From Dunaliella salina (taxonomy: Eukaryota; Chlorophyta; Chlorophyceae; Chlamydomonadales; Dunaliellaceae): DNA of 11,691 nucleotides. Position 1 is the stretch's first letter. The number at the start of each line of letters is the position of its first letter. The stretch is from NCBI GenBank assembly GCA_002284615.2, contig MU070803.1:1-11691 (forward strand), read 5' to 3'. A program made the translations under genes and the position numbers. Positions 1 through 6,984 of the stretch are shown here, piece after piece. The notes below the pieces were generated by a model, which was not told the DNA's origin, made no database searches, and saw nothing but the letters and a program-made list of their open reading frames with translations.

Positions 1-327
1 CACCAGCAGCAGCAGGCAGAGTCTCCTGCAAGCAGTAGCATGTGGCAGGGTCGGGGTGCTCTTGCAGGGGTAGAGGGAGGGGAACACCAGCAGGGGGCAG
101 TTTTGGAGGGGGGGTCAGTGATGGAGGGGGGAGGGGAAGGGAGGGATCATGCTGCAGGCCTTCGTGCACGGCGCGCCACTGTGAAAAAAACACAAGAGGC
201 GTACCAGCTGCACCGGGACGTGAATGCAGCATGGAACCTCGTAGAAGTGGGTGCAGCCATGTATGCGGGCCTGCCTCGGCCTGCATACTTGACGCGTGCG
301 CACGCTGCGGCACAGCCGCCTGGTTAG
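1..327 (+). CDS. C-terminal part of a probable Fanzor/TnpB-like RuvC nuclease (5' end outside window)
   Basis: The frame is open from the first base to the TAG at 325-327, so about 108 C-terminal residues are seen. The first residues are a short Gln run, followed by a Gly/Glu-rich low-complexity stretch (about residues 17-57). A basic segment then leads into HRDVNAAWNL (about residues 71-80) and ends with GLPRPAYLTR. In TnpB and Fanzor proteins the last RuvC catalytic Asp lies in a D-x-N-A-A-x-N motif near the C-terminus, and algal members often have a Pro/Arg-rich tail after it; residue 73 (217-219) would be that Asp. These enzymes are RNA-guided DNA nucleases carried by transposons. No CxxC zinc-ribbon pair, which usually precedes this motif, is visible; it may be lost, lie upstream, or be replaced by the Gly-rich stretch. 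Whether the gene is active cannot be judged because the other two RuvC motifs are not in the window. The AG at 149-156 could also be a splice acceptor region, so part of the low-complexity stretch might be intron. Confidence 0.55.
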   Translation, partial: HQQQQAESPASSSMWQGRGALAGVEGGEHQQGAVLEGGSVMEGGGEGRDHAAGLRARRATVKKTQEAYQLHRDVNAAWNLVEVGAAMYAGLPRPAYLTRAHAAAQPPG

Positions 328-352
328 CTTGCGCTGCCCTGAGAACGACATG

Positions 353-384
353 CAGCTGAGACTTGTTCGTCAAGTCCATAGTTG
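353..384 (+). other. Two-part stem-loop just downstream of the nuclease-like frame
   Basis: GACTTG (360-365) pairs perfectly with CAAGTC (371-376) around the loop TTCGT. Outside it, CAGCT (353-357) pairs with AGTTG (380-384), including one G-T wobble, across a small internal loop. It starts 25 bases after the stop codon at 327. In TnpB and Fanzor elements the guide RNA scaffold commonly comes from the region after the nuclease frame, so a structured RNA here is possible. That role is inference; a short stem of this size can also arise by chance. Confidence 0.3.
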
Positions 385-400
385 ATTTTGAGAGAGTATT

Positions 401-625
401 TTAAGCCTTGGTTCTGCTCACTTTTGCCCCATGTCCTCCTATAACAACTTCTGTATCATTGTATGGGGATGGGCTATCCAAGTGCCATTTCACTTCAGAC
501 GTGCGCTCCTCAACAATCTTGACAAGTTCCAGGCGATACTTTCTGACATTACTGTGCAAGGAGCGCTTTCTTGCTGACATCACAGAGCAAGGAGCACATA
601 AATGCCTACCTACTAATATCTTCAT
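401..625 (-). CDS. Unrecognised protein-like frame, possibly a terminal exon
   Basis: A minus-strand frame of 74 codons ends at the TAA at 401-403. The last 55 or so residues are of mixed, charged composition (a basic stretch RKRSLHSNVRKYRLELVK, then EERTSEVKWHLDS and ending GGHGAKVSRTKA) with no low complexity, which is unlike the shadow frames in the window. The ATG at 625 is not convincing as a start. A TGTCAG at about 583-588 on this strand could be a splice acceptor, so this may be the last exon of a longer gene whose earlier exons are not identified. It converges on the nuclease-like frame, with about 73 bases between the two stops. The region near the start overlaps a 31-bp tandem duplication, which argues that only the C-terminal part is old coding sequence. 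I do not recognise the family. Confidence 0.35.
   Translation of the reverse strand: MKILVGRHLCAPCSVMSARKRSLHSNVRKYRLELVKIVEERTSEVKWHLDSPSPYNDTEVVIGGHGAKVSRTKA
543..604. repeat. 31-bp imperfect tandem duplication
   Basis: Two adjacent copies begin with CTGACAT (543 and 574) and share the core GCAAGGAGC. The period of 31 is not a multiple of three, so the two copies fall in different frames of the minus-strand open frame that overlaps them. Confidence 0.6.
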
Positions 626-655
626 CTACAAACATAGTGCCAGTCTTGTACAGAA

Positions 656-727
656 ACAAAAGAAAGAAAAGAAAAAGGAAAGAAAAGGAAAGAAAAGTCT
701 ATGCAAGCCGGAGGCCGCGTGCATTAA
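656..727 (+). repeat. Purine-rich tract plus short hairpin repeat, copy 1
   Basis: An A/G-only tract of about 40 bases runs into a 34-base block (694-727). In the block ATGCA (701-705) pairs with TGCAT (720-724), and an inner GCC (707-709) pairs with GGC (713-715). A second copy of the same order, purine tract then block, is at 6532-6587 with only four differences in 34 bases, none in a stem. This looks like the end of a small dispersed element rather than a simple repeat. The sequence that follows (TTAAGG/CCTTAA and two CAAGCTAGCA copies at 742 and 758) is only weakly shared. Confidence 0.55.
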
Positions 728-1110
728 GGTCCCTTAATTAACAAGCTAGCAAACTGGCAAGCTAGCAGAGGCCTCACCAGAAGGCCCTCTAAGCCGACAC
801 TAGATACTACTAGCCTATATCCAAATACAGAGCTAATGAAGATCTGGGGGGTTGTCCGCCATGCTCCTGGACGCCCGGACTCTCCTTCTCCTGCAGCCCT
901 CCGCAGCGCGCTCAGCAAACCCCCCTCTAGCAGTACCCTCAAAATGAAGAGCATATCTGGTGTTAATGATGGATGTCGATTTTTGGCAGCTAAGCTGTGT
1001 TGTCATTGACTCAATAATCGGATTTAGCTTTGCTTGGTAAGGCCCAGATTCATAAGAGGTTTGATTGTGCAACCATTGTAAATGTTGCAAGCCACACCAA
1101 TTAGGATGAT
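728..1110. other. No supported gene
   Basis: The stretch has two direct copies of CAAGCTAGCA (742-751 and 758-767). A minus-strand frame of 85 codons spans 833-1090; its first part is of mixed composition but matches nothing I know, and its end is Arg-rich and low in complexity. I see no promoter, RNA gene or mobile-element end. Confidence 0.4.
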
Positions 1111-1875
1111 ATGCAGAGTCACGTTGTTATTCCTGTTTGGATTCCTCAAGCTGCGAAGTTTAAGACTGGCTACAATGTGAGAGTGTTGAGCTGCTGCCCC
1201 GTTCCAAGGTGATGAAGGGGTAGGTGTCAGGGCAGAATTTCAGTTCAACAAGGTGGATATCCCTGTCTTGATCAGAATATTGGGATCCAGGTGGACCCGG
1301 TATAGAGCACACAAGAGAGCATCCGGGCGGCTTTGGTGGCGGGCTGAAGAGCCAGTACCATTTGGGAACATAATTAGGGAATCAGGAACGCCTCGTGTTA
1401 TGTTTTCAAGGACTTGCATGCCCTATTCCTGGATTCTCTCATTGCTGCATCCATCCATACCAATAAGAGATGAGCCATACCGGTCTTTACTGAGGGCATT
1501 TACGAAGAGGCTAGCCTAGCAAGGCCTGCATGGTGTCTGTTGGTGTGCATCCCACTCATTGTTGGGTTGGTACACCTGAGGAGTCTTGCACGCAATTTGT
1601 TTACATTATAGTGCAGGGAGCGAATGTCAACCTATTTCTGCTTGCTGGGCTTGGTCTTAACATCCCTAATCTCTTGAGTGCTGCATTATTTATGCAGGCA
1701 ACAATGAAATGTCATGGTTGAGTATACACCTTTTGCAAACTCAAAGCCTTTTTTGATTGCTTCATTTTAGTATAGCCTAGGAGGTCATGTGTTTTGACTG
1801 ATGGCTCCATCGTGTGAACCTCACAAACCTTGTCCTGCCAACCATGGAAAGCCATGCCCAGCAGCTAAATGCTGA
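1111..1875 (+). other. Gene-free stretch with scattered short open segments
   Basis: A segment starting ATGCAGAGTCACG at 1111 reads as about 33 protein-like residues in one frame before two adjacent stops near 1210. The same frame continues with a stop every 10-40 codons, close to chance. A frame at 1253-1519 (88 codons) is open but unrecognised. There is no convincing splice pattern that would join these pieces. Confidence 0.3.
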
Positions 1876-2094
1876 GCACAACTGAAGTCTGACCTTTGGC
1901 TCGACAGAGATGCTGCTGCTGACCACAAGCAGGGGCCTCTTATTAAGATGAGTCATAACCAGCCCTTGAAAGACCTATTGCTGCTTGTGCATAACAAGCC
2001 CAGCCCCCGGAACACAGCCCCCACCACTGTCATGTACATCCCTCAAGAATTTAGTGAAGTTATCTTCAAACAATATTTGCTTGGAATTTGCTAG
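1876..2094 (+). pseudogene. Stop-free relic segment of unknown family
   Basis: A 72-codon stop-free segment runs from just after an in-frame TGA (1873-1875) to the TAG at 2092-2094. The residues are varied: it starts AQLKSDLWLDRDAAADHK, contains KMSHNQPLKDLLLLVHNKP, and ends FSEVIFKQYLLGIC. It has no initiating Met at its left edge. The segment before the stop, from an ATG at 1801, is in the same frame and is Cys/Pro-rich (MAPSCEPHKPCPANHGKPC). This fits a decayed coding region, possibly of transposon origin, in which the TGA is a lesion or lies in an intron. I do not recognise the family. A chance open frame is possible at this length. Confidence 0.25.
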
Positions 2095-2497
2095 CGCCAG
2101 GCGTGCTCTAAAGAAGCCTTTCTCCGACACTTACCATCAGGATCAGGGGTGCTGCCCGCAACCCTACTGCCCTCATTGACTTCCCTTTTCCATTTATTCC
2201 TAGTTTAGCAGGGTCCATCCTTGCCTTTGCCCACCCTCTAGGTCACTGTCTTTTTGTAAGTTGATGAAGTGAGAGTTTGAATTGTCTGCACAGTCTTCTT
2301 AACTTCTTTTTCCAAGGGAGGGGGACTCCAAGTTTCAGAGCTGACGGTTGGGTCCTTCCTGAATGCACGCTGGCTGTGCCCAGCATAGACCTTCTTTCTT
2401 TCTTTCCAAGGGAGTGATCCTACAGCCTACGTGGGTTTATCTAAGACCACAAGGACCTAGTATGTTGCAGACGGAGCACCCGCGTCGTCAAGTCGCC
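2095..2497. other. No gene seen
   Basis: Apart from two TTTCCAAGGGAG direct copies (about 2310 and 2404) and a short TTCTTTCTTTC run, nothing stands out on either strand. Confidence 0.4.
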
Positions 2498-2573
2498 AGG
2501 ACCGGCCCTGATCCTACCGGTTAGAACCCGGATGTTGGGGGTTCGATTCCGCTCAGATGCCCGCTTGCGGCAT
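2498..2573 (+). repeat. tRNA-like element, possible SINE head with exact Pol III B box
   Basis: GGTTCGATTCC (2540-2550) matches the Pol III B-box consensus exactly and sits where a T-arm should be. Upstream, CCGG (2517-2520) and CCGG (2528-2531) flank a seven-base loop TTAGAAC that has the U33-like T and would give anticodon AGA. AGGA (2498-2501) and TCCT (2512-2515) flank a ten-base loop, like a D-arm. The variable loop is short, whereas a true Ser tRNA has a long one. The seven bases after the T-arm (2554-2560) do not pair with sequence at the expected 5' end, there is a mismatch in the T-stem, and no clear A box is present. It is therefore not a functional tRNA gene; it is either a tRNA-derived SINE head or a tRNA pseudogene. 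A small hairpin (ATGC...GCAT, 2557-2573) follows directly. Confidence 0.4.
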
Positions 2574-2991
2574 ATATAGCGATGTACCCGTACCTTACCT
2601 TATTATGTTCAGTATCGCATGCCTCCAGTCGCAGATTTGGACCAGCTCGACCTTTCAATGTAGGTTGAAGTTTAGAGTAGTAGCTCTGCGGCAACCACCC
2701 CAGCAACGTTGTAATGTCCCTTACCTGAAATCCTACCCGAATGTGTGCAGTGGAGGCACCGCTGCTGAGCAGGATTGGCATGGTTGACTTGGAATTCAAC
2801 GGATCAGCTAGGCCTTCTAACTGAAAAGGTGTTGATCACCCTTTCACCCAAGCTCGCCTTTCTTACAACCGCTCTGGCTTTGGGCAAAAGGGCCGATGAA
2901 GGGATGCAGCCAAACAATGGATGGGAAAGTGGGACCAACTGCTTCTCCACAACTGGTTTAGCTGTTTAAACAAAGCTTCAAACAACCAAAG
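2574..2991. other. Gene-free stretch after the tRNA-like element
   Basis: If the tRNA-like element is a SINE head, its tRNA-unrelated body would lie here, perhaps to about 2800, but I can see no tail or target-site duplication that sets its end. Open frames of 60-92 codons on both strands overlap each other and none is recognised. Confidence 0.35.
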
Positions 2992-3071
2992 AGGCCATCA
3001 AAACATATAGCATATGGATGCAGCTCTAACAAGGCCACCAAAATATATAGCATATGGATGCAGCATTAAAC
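2992..3071. repeat. 40-bp tandem duplication
   Basis: Two adjacent 40-bp units begin AGGCCAYCAAAAYATATAGC (2992 and 3032) and share CATATGGATGCAGC. They differ at a handful of positions. Confidence 0.75.
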
Positions 3072-3689
3072 AATTGGATGTGCAGAAATGTTTGATGAAG
3101 TGCAATTGAATGTATTGCAGGAGTGGAGAAAAAATGTAGCAAACCTGTCAGGTCATAAAAAAGGCAGAGAGGGGCATAGAGATGCCAAAAAAAAATCGTC
3201 AACTGGCATCATGACGGCCTCATAAACGTTTTCCAAAATCTACACCGCACAAAATGATGATGTTTTAAACCGGATTTCCAACCAAACAAAATTTGCTGAA
3301 TATTGCTCAGCTTTGTCAGACCTACACGTGATTGTGGGAAAATCGCATGTTCCATGGAGCCTATGTGCTGAGCAGCAGCCTGGTGAGATGATGGGCGAGT
3401 AGAGCCTAAAGGTCGGGTGATTCAGCAAATTGACGCATAAACAACCAGGCAAAACATGAGATGAAAACCAGAAGTCAGCATGTCACTTTCCATCATGAGT
3501 AAAGTCGTGAGCGAAGATAGCTGCACACACGCAACGATTAGGGGCACCCAGGCATGGAATGGGCATGGAATAGGCATGGAATAGGCCTAAAGGGCAGCAG
3601 ATACCTCAATCTATACACATGCCGATCCAAACCAGCTTCGCACACCTGCCATTGCCGTCCTTTTCCTCTCCCTTCCTTTTAAATCCTTA
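3072..3689. other. Gene-free, AT-richer stretch
   Basis: It holds a three-unit 11-bp tandem repeat of RGGCATGGAAT at 3550-3582 and an A9 run near 3187. No coding frame with protein-like composition was found. Its right end would be the 3' flank of the large minus-strand gene; I see no clear poly(A) signal (TGTAA or AATAAA) for it there. Confidence 0.4.
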
Positions 3690-3715
3690 CCATAAAAGCA
3701 ATGCCCCTTTTATGG
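3690..3715 (-). other. 9-bp perfect hairpin after the large minus-strand frame
   Basis: CCATAAAAG (3690-3698) pairs perfectly with CTTTTATGG (3707-3715) around an eight-base loop. It begins 35 bases beyond the stop codon of the 782-codon frame, so it would lie in that gene's 3' untranslated region. A role in 3'-end formation or mRNA stability is inference only. Confidence 0.45.
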
Positions 3716-3750
3716 GGTTTAGAACAGAATCCTCTCTTTGGTCCTTGCAT

Positions 3751-4889
3751 TCAGAGTGTGGCTGAGGCAATGCTTCCCCGGCCCTTTCCTTCCCCACCCA
3801 TCACCCCACCCTGGGCACTGCTCACCTCCCGCAGCAAGCTACCAAACAAGCCAGGAATGACACCCTCCTCCCCAACACAACCTTGCTCATTGCAAGCGGC
3901 ATGCTCAGCCACTCTGCCGTCGCTTGCCTCCCCTCCCATTTCCCCTTCATGCCCAGACTTTTTCCTCACACCACCAGCGCTGTCAGCTGCCCTCGCATCC
4001 TCTGCCACTTGAGGTGCCTCGATCGGCAGCTCAAGCGTGCCCGGCACCTTGGCAGCAGTGCCTGCAGGGTGTCCTCCCATGTCTTCCTCACGCCAGGAGT
4101 CATTCCCCACACCACCAGCGCTGTCAGCTGCTCTCGCATCCTCTGCCAATTGTGGTGCCTCGATCGGCAGCTCAGGTGTGCCCAACAGCTTGGCAGCAGT
4201 GCCTGCGGGGTGCCTCACCGCTTCCCCAACAGCCTCCAAGGCAGCAGCAGCCTCACCCGCTCTGCTGCCCCGCTGCTGCTGCTGCTGCTGCTGCTGCTGC
4301 CCTTTTTGCTGCTGAATCTGCTGCTGCTCTTCCTCTCTCTGCTGCTCTTTCTCCTCCTGCTGCAGCTGTTGCTCTTTCTCCTCGTGCAGCTGATGCTCCT
4401 TCTCTTCCCGCTCTTGCTGCTCTTTCTCCTCACACTGTTGCTGCCCTTTCTTCTCCTGCTGCTGTTGCTGCTGCTGCTGCTGCTGCCCTTCCTCCTCCAC
4501 AAGTCCCTCCCTTGCCTGCTTTTCCTCCTCCATCCCCACTTCATTTTCTTGCTCCAGCGCAACCCCTTGTCCCTCAGGCAGCCAGAGACCTTCCTCCTTC
4601 TCCTCTGAGTATGCCCACAGCGAATGCAGCATTGACCCCTCCTCCATTTCTGCTCCCATCTCTGCCCCCTCAACCACGTCCTGCACCCCTTCCCTCACAG
4701 GCTCAGCCACTCCCTCACTCACCTTGTGCACTTCCTCCTCCATACCTTTGCCCAGCCCTTGAACCCCTTTTGCACCCCGTTGCTCCACAGCCCCTCCACC
4801 CTCAGCACCACCCTCACCCTCACCCTGCTCTTGTTGCTCCTGCTGCTGCTTCTCCTGCTGCTGCTGCTGCTGCTGCTGCAGCTGTTGCG

Positions 4890-4927
<38 letters not shown>

Positions 4928-6099
4928 GGCTGTGGGGAAGCATGAGCTCGCGGCTGGAAGGCATGCTCCCTTCTGCCCCTTTTCCCATCTGCCCCCTGGG
5001 GAGGGCTGGGCTCCCTCTTGCCCCCTCCCCCACCCAAATGCAGAGCTTTCGCCACATGACCCGCAACCGCGCCCACTTTCTCCCCCCACCTCGTCAGCTC
5101 ATCCTCCACACCCACCTCCCACCGATGCAGGCTCTGCGGACTGTGCGCTGCAGCGGCTGCGGCGCGGCGCTCCGCTTCTGCCACCTCCATCTGCGCCGCC
5201 ATCTGCTGCAGTCGCGCTTTGGACTCGGGCAGGGACTCAGGTAGGGATTCATCCGACAAGTTGGCACGGAGCTGGGGAGGTAGTTGTTGCTGAGTGTGAT
5301 GCTCCAGGGAGCCCGGACGCTGGCCTTGGGGGTTTGGTGACGCTGAGATGGGCTCAGGGCTGGGCTCGGGGTTGGCGAGCAAGCCTTCCTCGCCTGGAGA
5401 CCTGCTGGGAATGGTCTGAGGGTTGGCATGGCTGTCGGAGTGCTCACGCGTGTGCTGCTGCTGCTGCGGCTGCGGTGCTTGCTGGGATGGAGGTGGCTCC
5501 GGCTCAGATCCGAACTGATGGGTTGGGGAGGAGAAGGAGGGAGGAGGGTGCAGCATCCTCTCGTCATAATCCTGTGCCGCTGCGTTGCCCGCGTCAGCAA
5601 GCGCGCGCATTGCACGCCCAGCGCTGTGCAGCAAACCTGTGGTGCGCTGCTTTGGGCTGAGACCTGTGCCTTGGAAGGCCTTGTGCAAGTTGGGGGCACC
5701 ATGCGCGACAGATGTGGTGCTCCCCTCTGGTGTGTTGTGTGTGGCCTGGTGGTGGGCGCTATTGGTGGGGAAGGCCTTGTGCAAGTTGGAGGCACCGTGC
5801 GTGACAGGTGTGGTGCTCGCCTCTGGTGTGGTGTGTGTGGACTGGTGGTGGGCGCTATTGGTGGGGACGCGGGGGGGGGCCTGCAGGGGGTGTGGGCTGC
5901 GGGGGGGGGGTGAGGGCTGCTGTGCGCGTGCACGCAAGAGGCGGATGATGAGGGTTTGACAAGACACGAGGATTGGCAATGGTTGGCAAGCATTAACAAG
6001 GATCGACAAGCAATCCACCAAACATGCGGCTGGCCCATGCAGAACGACTTTGCAGCTTGAATGCACACTGAAATCAAATGGTTGGAGATTCATTAGCAA
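3751..6099 (-). CDS. Large Gln/Glu-rich, probably coiled-coil protein with internal repeats
   Basis: A 782-codon frame ends at the TGA at 3751-3753. In order it shows an N-terminal part of doubtful reality (residues 1-60), a Pro/Ser/Thr-rich region with two 32-residue tandem copies of PTNSAHHQ...NLHKAF (about 79-142), a Pro/Gln region, an Ala/Arg-rich helix (about 288-310), CAG-coded Gln tracts of 11 and 8 residues (about 392-417), an acidic region with heptad- and 11-mer-like helices (VHKVSEGVAEPVREGVQDVV), a long Gln/Glu coiled-coil-like region with Gln tracts (about 535-610), and two 47-residue-offset copies of HPAGTAAK...AADSAGGV (about 628-710). In these last copies four of nine base changes are silent in this frame and the four replacements only swap L, V and P, which favours this strand. 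The start is uncertain: GATTTCAG ending at 6068 looks like a splice acceptor, so the first residues may belong to an intron. No catalytic domain is seen; a structural or scaffold protein is the most that can be said. Confidence 0.55.
3967..4212 (-). repeat. Internal duplication at 141-bp offset (47 codons)
   Basis: Blocks 3967-4071 and 4108-4212 match at 96 of 105 positions by my count. The offset is a multiple of three. In the minus-strand frame both copies code for an Ala-rich segment ending in the order LPIEAPQxAEDARAADSAGG. Confidence 0.85.
4272..4300 (-). repeat. CTG/CAG microsatellite (9 units)
   Basis: An uninterrupted GCT run codes for nine Gln in the minus-strand frame. Related interrupted tracts follow at about 4457-4487 and 4851-4880. 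Confidence 0.9.
4894..4926 (-). repeat. CTG/CAG microsatellite (11 units), longest in the window
   Basis: Eleven uninterrupted CTG units, read as Gln11 on the minus strand, are followed by CGG CTG. The purity of the run points to recent expansion or active slippage. Confidence 0.9.
5675..5866 (-). repeat. 96-bp tandem duplication (32 codons)
   Basis: Two adjacent copies starting AAGGCCTTGTGCAAGTTGG at 5675 and 5771 differ at 7 of 96 positions. The period keeps all frames open. In the minus-strand frame the changes cause six replacements, while one plus-strand frame has only three, so this repeat does not support the minus frame as coding. Confidence 0.85.
5869..5911. repeat. G-rich homopolymer runs
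   Basis: Two G runs of about 9-10 bases lie here, read as Pro-rich sequence on the minus strand. Such runs are prone to slippage and sequencing error, so the reading frame of the large minus-strand gene could be wrong upstream of this point. Confidence 0.8.
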
Positions 6100-6441
6100 A
6101 CATGCCGGTTTCAGTGTGCCAAGGATCCCACGTCACGTGCAGCTGGCGCACGCAAAACGATACTCTGATGCATGCCACAGGCCTTGGAGCTGTCCACTGC
6201 TGCTTCTCACCATGAGGACTCTTTTTGAGCACACAAGGGGTGATTGGTGGGAGGAGCGTGCATGCATGCATGCGCACTGTGCATTGCCAGGAATGCAAAA
6301 TGCGAGGTGTTTTCAAAGAGAGTGCTGCGCATCAAACGCGCGTGTTAGGAGCGACGCCCACACGCATATGCTGCTCACATGCAATGCAGCAGTGTGCATC
6401 AAGTGCGTGTGGAGTCCACCTCTGCCTTCAACACGACAGTC
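6100..6441. other. Gene-free 5' flank of the large minus-strand frame
   Basis: It contains a GCAT microsatellite (about 6258-6276). A 195-codon plus-strand frame spans 6050-6637, but its composition is random and it runs across repeats, so I do not call it a gene. No TATA box is visible for the minus-strand gene. Confidence 0.4.
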
Positions 6442-6529
6442 CACAATAGACTGCTTCGGATTGCGTACGACCTTGGCTTTCCCACCAATGCCATTGACCA
6501 AGGATCAGCACAGGGCATCAAATGCATGT
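6442..6529. repeat. Dispersed repeat segment, copy A
   Basis: It starts CACAATAGACTGCTT and holds CCTTGGCTT, ATGCCATTGACCAAGG and GCACAGGGCA before ATGCATG. Copy B is at 6805-6892 with the same order and a one-base length change between CTTGGCTT and the start. The GCACAGGGCA..AAATGCATG end also occurs a third time at about 6771-6790. Confidence 0.75.
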
Positions 6530-6535
6530 ATAAAA
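6527..6535 (+). promoter_or_regulatory. TATA-box-like site
   Basis: GTATAAAAAG matches a TATA box on the plus strand. The nearest plus-strand coding candidate begins about 450 bases downstream at 6985, with repeats in between, so it may well be accidental. Confidence 0.15.
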
Positions 6536-6587
6536 AGGAAAGGAAAGAAAGAAAAAGTCCATGCAGGCCGTAGGCTGCGTGCATTAA
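6532..6587 (+). repeat. Purine-rich tract plus short hairpin repeat, copy 2
   Basis: The purine tract 6532-6557 runs into the block 6554-6587, which matches 694-727 at 30 of 34 positions. ATGCA (6561-6565) pairs with TGCAT (6580-6584) and GCC (6567-6569) with GGC (6573-6575). It begins within a few bases of the end of dispersed repeat copy A. Confidence 0.6.
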
Positions 6588-6620
6588 TGAAGGTTATAGC
6601 AAGCTGGAAGGGGTCCCCAC

Positions 6621-6756
6621 TGAGGCATGTTTGGTAAGCACTCACTGAGGCATGTTTGGTAAGCACTCACTGAGGCGTAAGCACTCACTGAGGCGTAAGC
6701 ACTCACTGAGGCGTAAGCACTCACTTAGGGGGGCCTCACTGAGGCATGTTTGGTAA
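6621..6756. repeat. Mixed 25/18-bp tandem array
   Basis: Two 25-bp units of TGAGGC-ATGTTTG-GTAAGCACTCAC (6621-6645, 6646-6670) are followed by three 18-bp units (6671-6724) that lack the inner seven bases ATGTTTG. A partial 25-type unit returns at 6740-6756. This shows that one unit suffered a 7-bp deletion and was then amplified. Confidence 0.9.
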
Positions 6757-6804
6757 AAGCAATGATGCGCACAGGGCAACAAATGCATGTGGATGTCACC
6801 TCCG

Positions 6805-6892
6805 CACAATAGACTGCTTTGGATTACATTCCAACCTTGGCTTCCCCACTGATGCCATTGACCAAGGTGCAGCACAGGGCACGAAACGCATG
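6805..6892. repeat. Dispersed repeat segment, copy B
   Basis: Partner of 6442-6529: CACAATAGACTGCTT, then CCTTGGCTT, ATGCCATTGACCAAGG and GCACAGGGCA are all present in order. An indel breaks the reading frame between the copies, so the segment was probably not spreading as coding sequence. Confidence 0.75.
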
Positions 6893-6984
6893 CCTGAGGA
6901 GCAGCAACACCAACACTGCCGACATGCTGCTAGGTCTGCAGTCTTTGTTGGGACAGTAAGAGAGGCAACAGACATGAGCTGCGC

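Noticed and set aside
42..359. Cys-rich plus-strand frame overlapping the nuclease-like frame
   Set aside because: It is a shadow of the frame that carries RDVNAAWN; its cysteines do not form a zinc-ribbon pattern.
2498..2560. Functional tRNA-Ser (AGA) gene
   Set aside because: There is no acceptor-stem pairing, the variable loop is too short for Ser and the T-stem has a mismatch.
3924..5660. 578-codon plus-strand frame, Pro/Ala-rich
   Set aside because: It is the reverse of the Gln/Glu-rich frame in CTG-rich DNA and the 141-bp repeat shows more replacements in it (seven) than in the minus frame (four).
5094..6077. 327-codon minus-strand Pro-rich frame
   Set aside because: It overlaps the 782-codon frame on the same strand, is low in complexity and ends in the middle of the better-supported helical region.
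6050..6637. 195-codon plus-strand frame
   Set aside because: Composition is random, it crosses the GCAT microsatellite, dispersed repeat copy A and the hairpin repeat, and nothing in it is recognised.
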